DNA from: Companilactobacillus crustorum JCM 15951
GTDB lineage: Bacteria; Bacillota; Bacilli; Lactobacillales; Lactobacillaceae
DNA: 64,000 bases
NCBI RefSeq assembly: GCF_001434585.1
Contig: NZ_AZDB01000003.1
Span: 46,973-110,972 of the forward strand
Direction of reading: 5' to 3'
Of this stretch, positions 60,994 through 64,000 are shown in pieces (the stretch's first letter is position 1; every line of letters begins with the position of its first letter). The notes below the pieces were generated by a model. It did not search any database, had not been told where the DNA came from, and worked only from the letters and a program-made list of their open reading frames with translations. The translations under genes were made by a program, and so were the position numbers.

Positions 60994-61809
60994 ATGCAAT
61001 TAAATGCTATTCAGATTATTCTAGTCGTTTTAGTATCTTTCTTAGCTGGTATGGAAGGTATCTTGGATGAATTCCACTTTCACCAACCAGTTATAGCTTG
61101 TACTTTAATCGGCTTAGTTACAGGTCAATTATTACCATGTCTTATCCTTGGTGGATCACTACAAATGATCGCCTTAGGTTGGGCTAATATCGGTGCTGCT
61201 GTAGCACCTGATGCTGCTTTGGCAGCTGTCGCTTCAGCTATTATTCTTGTTCTTGGTGGTAAAGGTAAGGCTGGTGTTGGTTCAGCTATTGCCATCGCTG
61301 TTCCTTTGGCTGTTGCCGGACTACTATTAACAATTCTATGTCGTACATTGGCAACTGGTATTGTTCATATTATGGATAGAGCTGCTGAACAAGGCAGTTT
61401 TAAGAAAATTGAAATGTGGCAATATATTGCTATTTGTATGCAAGGTGTTCGTATCGCCATTCCTGCTGCATTGATCCTAGCTATCGGTGCTGGCCCCGTT
61501 AAGGAATTATTAAATGCTATGCCTGCTTGGTTGTCAGATGGTTTGTCAATCGGTGGTGGTATGGTTGTTGCCGTTGGTTATGCAATGGTTATCAACATGA
61601 TGGCTACTAGAGAAGTATGGCCATTCTTCGCAATTGGTTTTGTGTTAGCTACAGTTACACAATTAACACTTATTGGTCTTGGTGCTATCGGTATTTCAAT
61701 CGCTCTTGTCTACTTGAAATTGGAAAAATCAGGTGGTAACGGTGGAAACGGTGGTGGAGGAAACTCTAACACTGGTGATCCAGTCGGCGACATTATAGAT
61801 AACTACTAA
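60994..61809 (+). CDS. manY: Mannose-class PTS EIIC component
   Basis: 271-residue membrane protein with about seven helices: MQLNAIQIILVVLVSFLAGM, the conserved GLVTGQLLPCLILGGSLQMIALGWANIGAAVAPDAALA loop, and a glycine/asparagine-rich C-terminus (GGNGGNGGGGNSN). With EIID it forms the sugar channel, also the receptor for class IIa bacteriocins in lactic acid bacteria. ATG 60994 follows CGGAGG. Confidence 0.96.
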   Translation: MQLNAIQIILVVLVSFLAGMEGILDEFHFHQPVIACTLIGLVTGQLLPCLILGGSLQMIALGWANIGAAVAPDAALAAVASAIILVLGGKGKAGVGSAIAIAVPLAVAGLLLTILCRTLATGIVHIMDRAAEQGSFKKIEMWQYIAICMQGVRIAIPAALILAIGAGPVKELLNAMPAWLSDGLSIGGGMVVAVGYAMVINMMATREVWPFFAIGFVLATVTQLTLIGLGAIGISIALVYLKLEKSGGNGGNGGGGNSNTGDPVGDIIDNY

Positions 61810-61828
61810 GAGGGGAGAACACAAAAAA

Positions 61829-62740
61829 ATGGCAGATCAAGTAAAGATTTCTAAAAAAGATAGAATTTCCGTTTGGTGGCGTTCAACCTTCCTACAAGGT
61901 TCATGGAACTACGAACGTATGCAAAATGGTGGTTGGGCTTACTCATTAATCCCAGTCCTAAAAAAATTATATAAAACAAAAGAAGACCGTGCTTCCGCTT
62001 TGAAGCGTCACATGGAATTCTTCAATACTCACCCATATTTAGCTTCACCTATCTTAGGTGTTACTATGGCTTTGGAAGAAGAACGTGCCAATGGTGCACC
62101 TATCGATGATGTTACTATCCAAGGTGTTAAAGTTGGTATGATGGGTCCTTTGGCTGGTATTGGTGATCCTGTGTTCTGGTTCACTGTTAAGCCTATTATT
62201 GGTGCTTTGGCTGCTTCATTGGCTATGACTGGTAATATTCTTGGACCAATCATTTACTTCGTAGCATGGAATGCTATTCGTATGGCCTTCATGTGGTACA
62301 CACAAGAACTTGGCTACAAAGCCGGTTCAAAGATTACAGATGACCTTTCTGGTGGTATCTTACAAGATATTACTAAGGGTGCTTCAATTCTAGGTATGTT
62401 TATCTTAGGTTCATTGGTTAACCGTTGGGTTGCTGTTAAGTTCACACCAACAGTTTCAACTGTTAAACTAGATAAGGGTGCTTACATTGATTGGGCACAT
62501 CTTCCATCAGGCGCACAAGGCGTTAAGGAAGCTTTGATTCAACAAAAAGCTGGTCTATCATTGACAGCTCACAAAGTAACAACTTTGCAAGATAACTTGG
62601 ATCTATTGATCCCAGGATTAGCAGCTTTGCTACTAACATTGTTCTGTATGTGGTTACTAAAGAAGAAAGTTTCTCCAATCGTTATTATTCTTGGCCTATT
62701 CGTACTTGGTGTTGTATTACACGTACTTCACATTATGTAA
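61829..62740 (+). CDS. manZ: Mannose-class PTS EIID component
   Basis: 303 residues. The cytoplasmic N-terminal half has VWWRSTFLQGSWNYERMQNGGW, and MMGPLAGIGDPVFWFTVKPI marks the family. Membrane helices lie in the second half. Works with ManY. ATG 61829 follows GAGGGGAG, 19 bases after manY. A weak terminator follows at 62762, between it and the DUF956 gene. Confidence 0.96.
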   Translation: MADQVKISKKDRISVWWRSTFLQGSWNYERMQNGGWAYSLIPVLKKLYKTKEDRASALKRHMEFFNTHPYLASPILGVTMALEEERANGAPIDDVTIQGVKVGMMGPLAGIGDPVFWFTVKPIIGALAASLAMTGNILGPIIYFVAWNAIRMAFMWYTQELGYKAGSKITDDLSGGILQDITKGASILGMFILGSLVNRWVAVKFTPTVSTVKLDKGAYIDWAHLPSGAQGVKEALIQQKAGLSLTAHKVTTLQDNLDLLIPGLAALLLTLFCMWLLKKKVSPIVIILGLFVLGVVLHVLHIM

Positions 62741-62761
62741 TAATTTGAAACTTTCAAATAT

Positions 62762-62797
62762 GGGGTGGACTCAGTTAATGAGTTCCGCCTCTTTTTT
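62762..62797 (+). terminator. Terminator after manZ
   Basis: GGGGTGGACTC pairs with GAGTTCCGCCTC (one bulge, wobble pairs) and is followed by T6. Partial read-through would supply the DUF956 gene. Confidence 0.7.
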
Positions 62798-62855
62798 GAT
62801 AATAAATATTTTCAGACGTATAATACTTTTTAAATAGATAAAGGGGTTAGGTTAA

Positions 62856-63239
62856 ATGGTTCAATCAATAAATACGAAGTCGGATTTGGTCATGAATGCA
62901 ACTTCTCACTTAGGAATGGCAGATTACGGTAAGATCATGGTCGGAGATAAGGGCTTCGAATTTTATGATGATCGTGATGCTAATAACTATATCCAAATTC
63001 CATGGACTGAAGTTAATTCGGTAATAGTTTCAGTTATGTTTGGGGGACATTGGATTCCCAGATTTGCTATTGAAACAAAAAGCAATGGAACATTTTCATT
63101 TTCCTCAAGAGACCCTAAAAAAGTTTTGCGGGCGATCCGGGTTTATATTAAACCTGATCGAATTGTTCGTTCATTGAGTTTCTTTCAAGTTATCGGACGT
63201 GCTTTTAAGAGAAATCCAAATAAAAAGAAAACAAAATAA
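62856..63239 (+). CDS. manO: DUF956 family protein (ManO-like)
   Basis: 127 residues, MVQSINTKSDLVMNATSHLG through YIQIPWTEVNSVIVSVMFGG and FSSRDPKKVLRAIR. DUF956 proteins follow mannose PTS genes in lactic acid bacteria and are sometimes called ManO; a regulatory or accessory role in the PTS is assumed but not shown. AAGGGG precedes ATG 62856. Terminators lie before and after. Confidence 0.88.
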   Translation: MVQSINTKSDLVMNATSHLGMADYGKIMVGDKGFEFYDDRDANNYIQIPWTEVNSVIVSVMFGGHWIPRFAIETKSNGTFSFSSRDPKKVLRAIRVYIKPDRIVRSLSFFQVIGRAFKRNPNKKKTK

Positions 63240-63246
63240 TAACTTA

Positions 63247-63287
63247 AAAATCTCTGTTGACCTGAATAAGGCTAGCAGAGTTTTTTC
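63247..63287 (+). terminator. Terminator after the DUF956 gene
   Basis: CTCTGTTGACCT pairs with AGGCTAGCAGAG (one mismatch and one wobble) and is followed by T6. Confidence 0.85.
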
Positions 63288-63391
63288 TATGCCAAAAAAG
63301 ACATTTAGGATATTTTCGAGACACAATTTTGGCAAAAAATATTGAGAAGGTCTATTTTTATAACAGTTACAAAACAATTAAGGTGATTGAT

Positions 63392-63952
63392 ATGGAAAAT
63401 GGATTGAGTTTCGAGAGAAAAATCAGTTTTGAGCCATTGTTAATCAGTATTATTTTGGGATTGGTAATAGGAATTATTATTTGGTCTATTTTTCCTAAGT
63501 ATCTTTTATTAGGAATCATTTTAGGAATTGTAAGTTTTATTTTGGAAAGTTTGTTAATTTATCCTAAGTATTTATCGGAACTTTATGATTATTGGTATGT
63601 TGATACTCAAGGGGTTCACTATTATGATTACAGTACTTGGGGAAAAAGAGTACAGGCAATTTTTCTTCCATTATGGAAAAAGGAATGTCATTTATCTTTT
63701 TCAAAAATTCGCTCAGTTTCGGTTTTGGATGGGAAAAGTATTATGAATACGCAGTATCCATTAGGAGGAACTTTTAAAGCTCCTTTGACACGTAAAATAC
63801 ATTACTTGTTGCTTCAAACTGACCAGCAACAAATACGTTTAAGATTTGCTTGGAGAAGTTCAGGAATACCAACTACCGATAATGATATTAAGGAAATTAA
63901 AAAATATATTGATAAAAAATTGTATCTAAAAAAGAATCTAGTTAGATTTTGA
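63392..63952 (+). CDS. Hypothetical membrane protein
   Basis: 186 residues, unknown family. Two adjacent membrane helices at about residues 15-55 (LLISIILGLVIGIIIWSI, LLLGIILGIVSFILESLLI) are followed by a ~125-residue cytoplasmic-looking beta-rich domain with a lysine-rich end, reminiscent of PH-like stress-type membrane proteins. I start at ATG 63392 because AAGGTG lies 9 bases upstream; the frame opens earlier at TTG 63329. A terminator overlaps its stop. Confidence 0.65.
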   Translation: MENGLSFERKISFEPLLISIILGLVIGIIIWSIFPKYLLLGIILGIVSFILESLLIYPKYLSELYDYWYVDTQGVHYYDYSTWGKRVQAIFLPLWKKECHLSFSKIRSVSVLDGKSIMNTQYPLGGTFKAPLTRKIHYLLLQTDQQQIRLRFAWRSSGIPTTDNDIKEIKKYIDKKLYLKKNLVRF

Positions 63953-63973
63953 GGGGTCTTAACTAGATTCTTT
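63931..63973 (+). terminator. Terminator overlapping the end of the last gene
   Basis: AAAGAATCTAGTTA pairs with TAACTAGATTCTTT around a loop containing the stop codon. Confidence 0.85.
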
Positions 63974-64000
63974 GAGAGCGTAAAATATCTTGTGTAAATG

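Noticed and set aside
1..64000. CRISPR arrays, tRNA/rRNA genes, insertion sequences and prophage genes
   Set aside because: No regularly spaced direct repeats, cloverleaf sequences, transposase or phage-structural motifs were found on reading the window.

Overview
This is a low-GC Gram-positive (Bacillota) chromosome segment, most likely from the family Lactobacillaceae. The supporting signs are the canonical S10-spc-alpha ribosomal operon running into ecfA1-ecfA2-ecfT-truA-rplM-rpsI, AGGAGG ribosome-binding sites, frequent TTG/GTG starts, CcpA-type cre sites, a WxL surface protein, a mannose-class PTS followed by DUF956, and a pyruvate oxidase. A Companilactobacillus-like species is my best guess, but that is an inference from gene content only. 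There are no rRNA or tRNA genes, CRISPR arrays, prophage genes or insertion sequences.

Layout. Bases 1-14.7 kb hold the ribosomal protein superoperon (3' tip of rplV through rplQ, with secY, adk, infA and rpoA), then the ECF vitamin-transporter energising module, truA, and rplM-rpsI behind their own promoter and structured leader. From 14.7 to 24.8 kb there is a mixed accessory stretch: GNAT, SdpI-like protein, lectin-WxL surface protein, YdcF-like protein, HAD phosphatase, macrodomain protein, SDR, and an ABC exporter with a self-regulating MarR repressor. At 24.9-25.4 kb is a zinc-independent S14 paralogue with a 34-residue partner behind a Zur-box-like dyad. From 25.4 to 29.9 kb a YfcC transporter, fumarase and a fumarate-reductase flavoprotein form a C4-dicarboxylate module. 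From 30 to 35.8 kb lie a HAD/DeoR pair, a PTS-esterase operon opposite an AraC regulator, and an aldo/keto reductase.

The most informative region is 35.8-49.7 kb. It carries a complete 2-aminoethylphosphonate uptake and degradation operon (phnD-C-E-E-X-W), a pyruvate oxidase, the pstSCAB phosphate transporter and an orphan, degenerate response regulator. TTTACA direct repeats at 11-bp intervals precede both phnD and pstS, which points to a shared Pho-type regulon. Three genes in this stretch carry lesions: pox and pstC each have one in-frame TAA, and phnC has a 3' frameshift that uncouples its stop from phnE. All three proteins import, release or consume inorganic phosphate. They are either real decay or assembly errors, and the raw reads would decide.

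From 49.8 to 64 kb the window is about metals and sugars: a P-type cation ATPase behind a leader that looks like a terminator-type metal riboswitch, an N-acetylglucosamine-class PTS EIICBA, an EIIC-like membrane protein with ketopantoate reductase, a DUF4867 protein, a quinone-reductase-like enzyme opposite an HxlR regulator, and the mannose PTS manXYZ-DUF956 operon behind a 644-bp AT-rich intergenic region containing a cluster of palindromes. Cre sites sit at the yfcC, esterase-PTS, pox, nagE, DUF4867 and man promoters, so much of the window appears to answer to carbon catabolite control.
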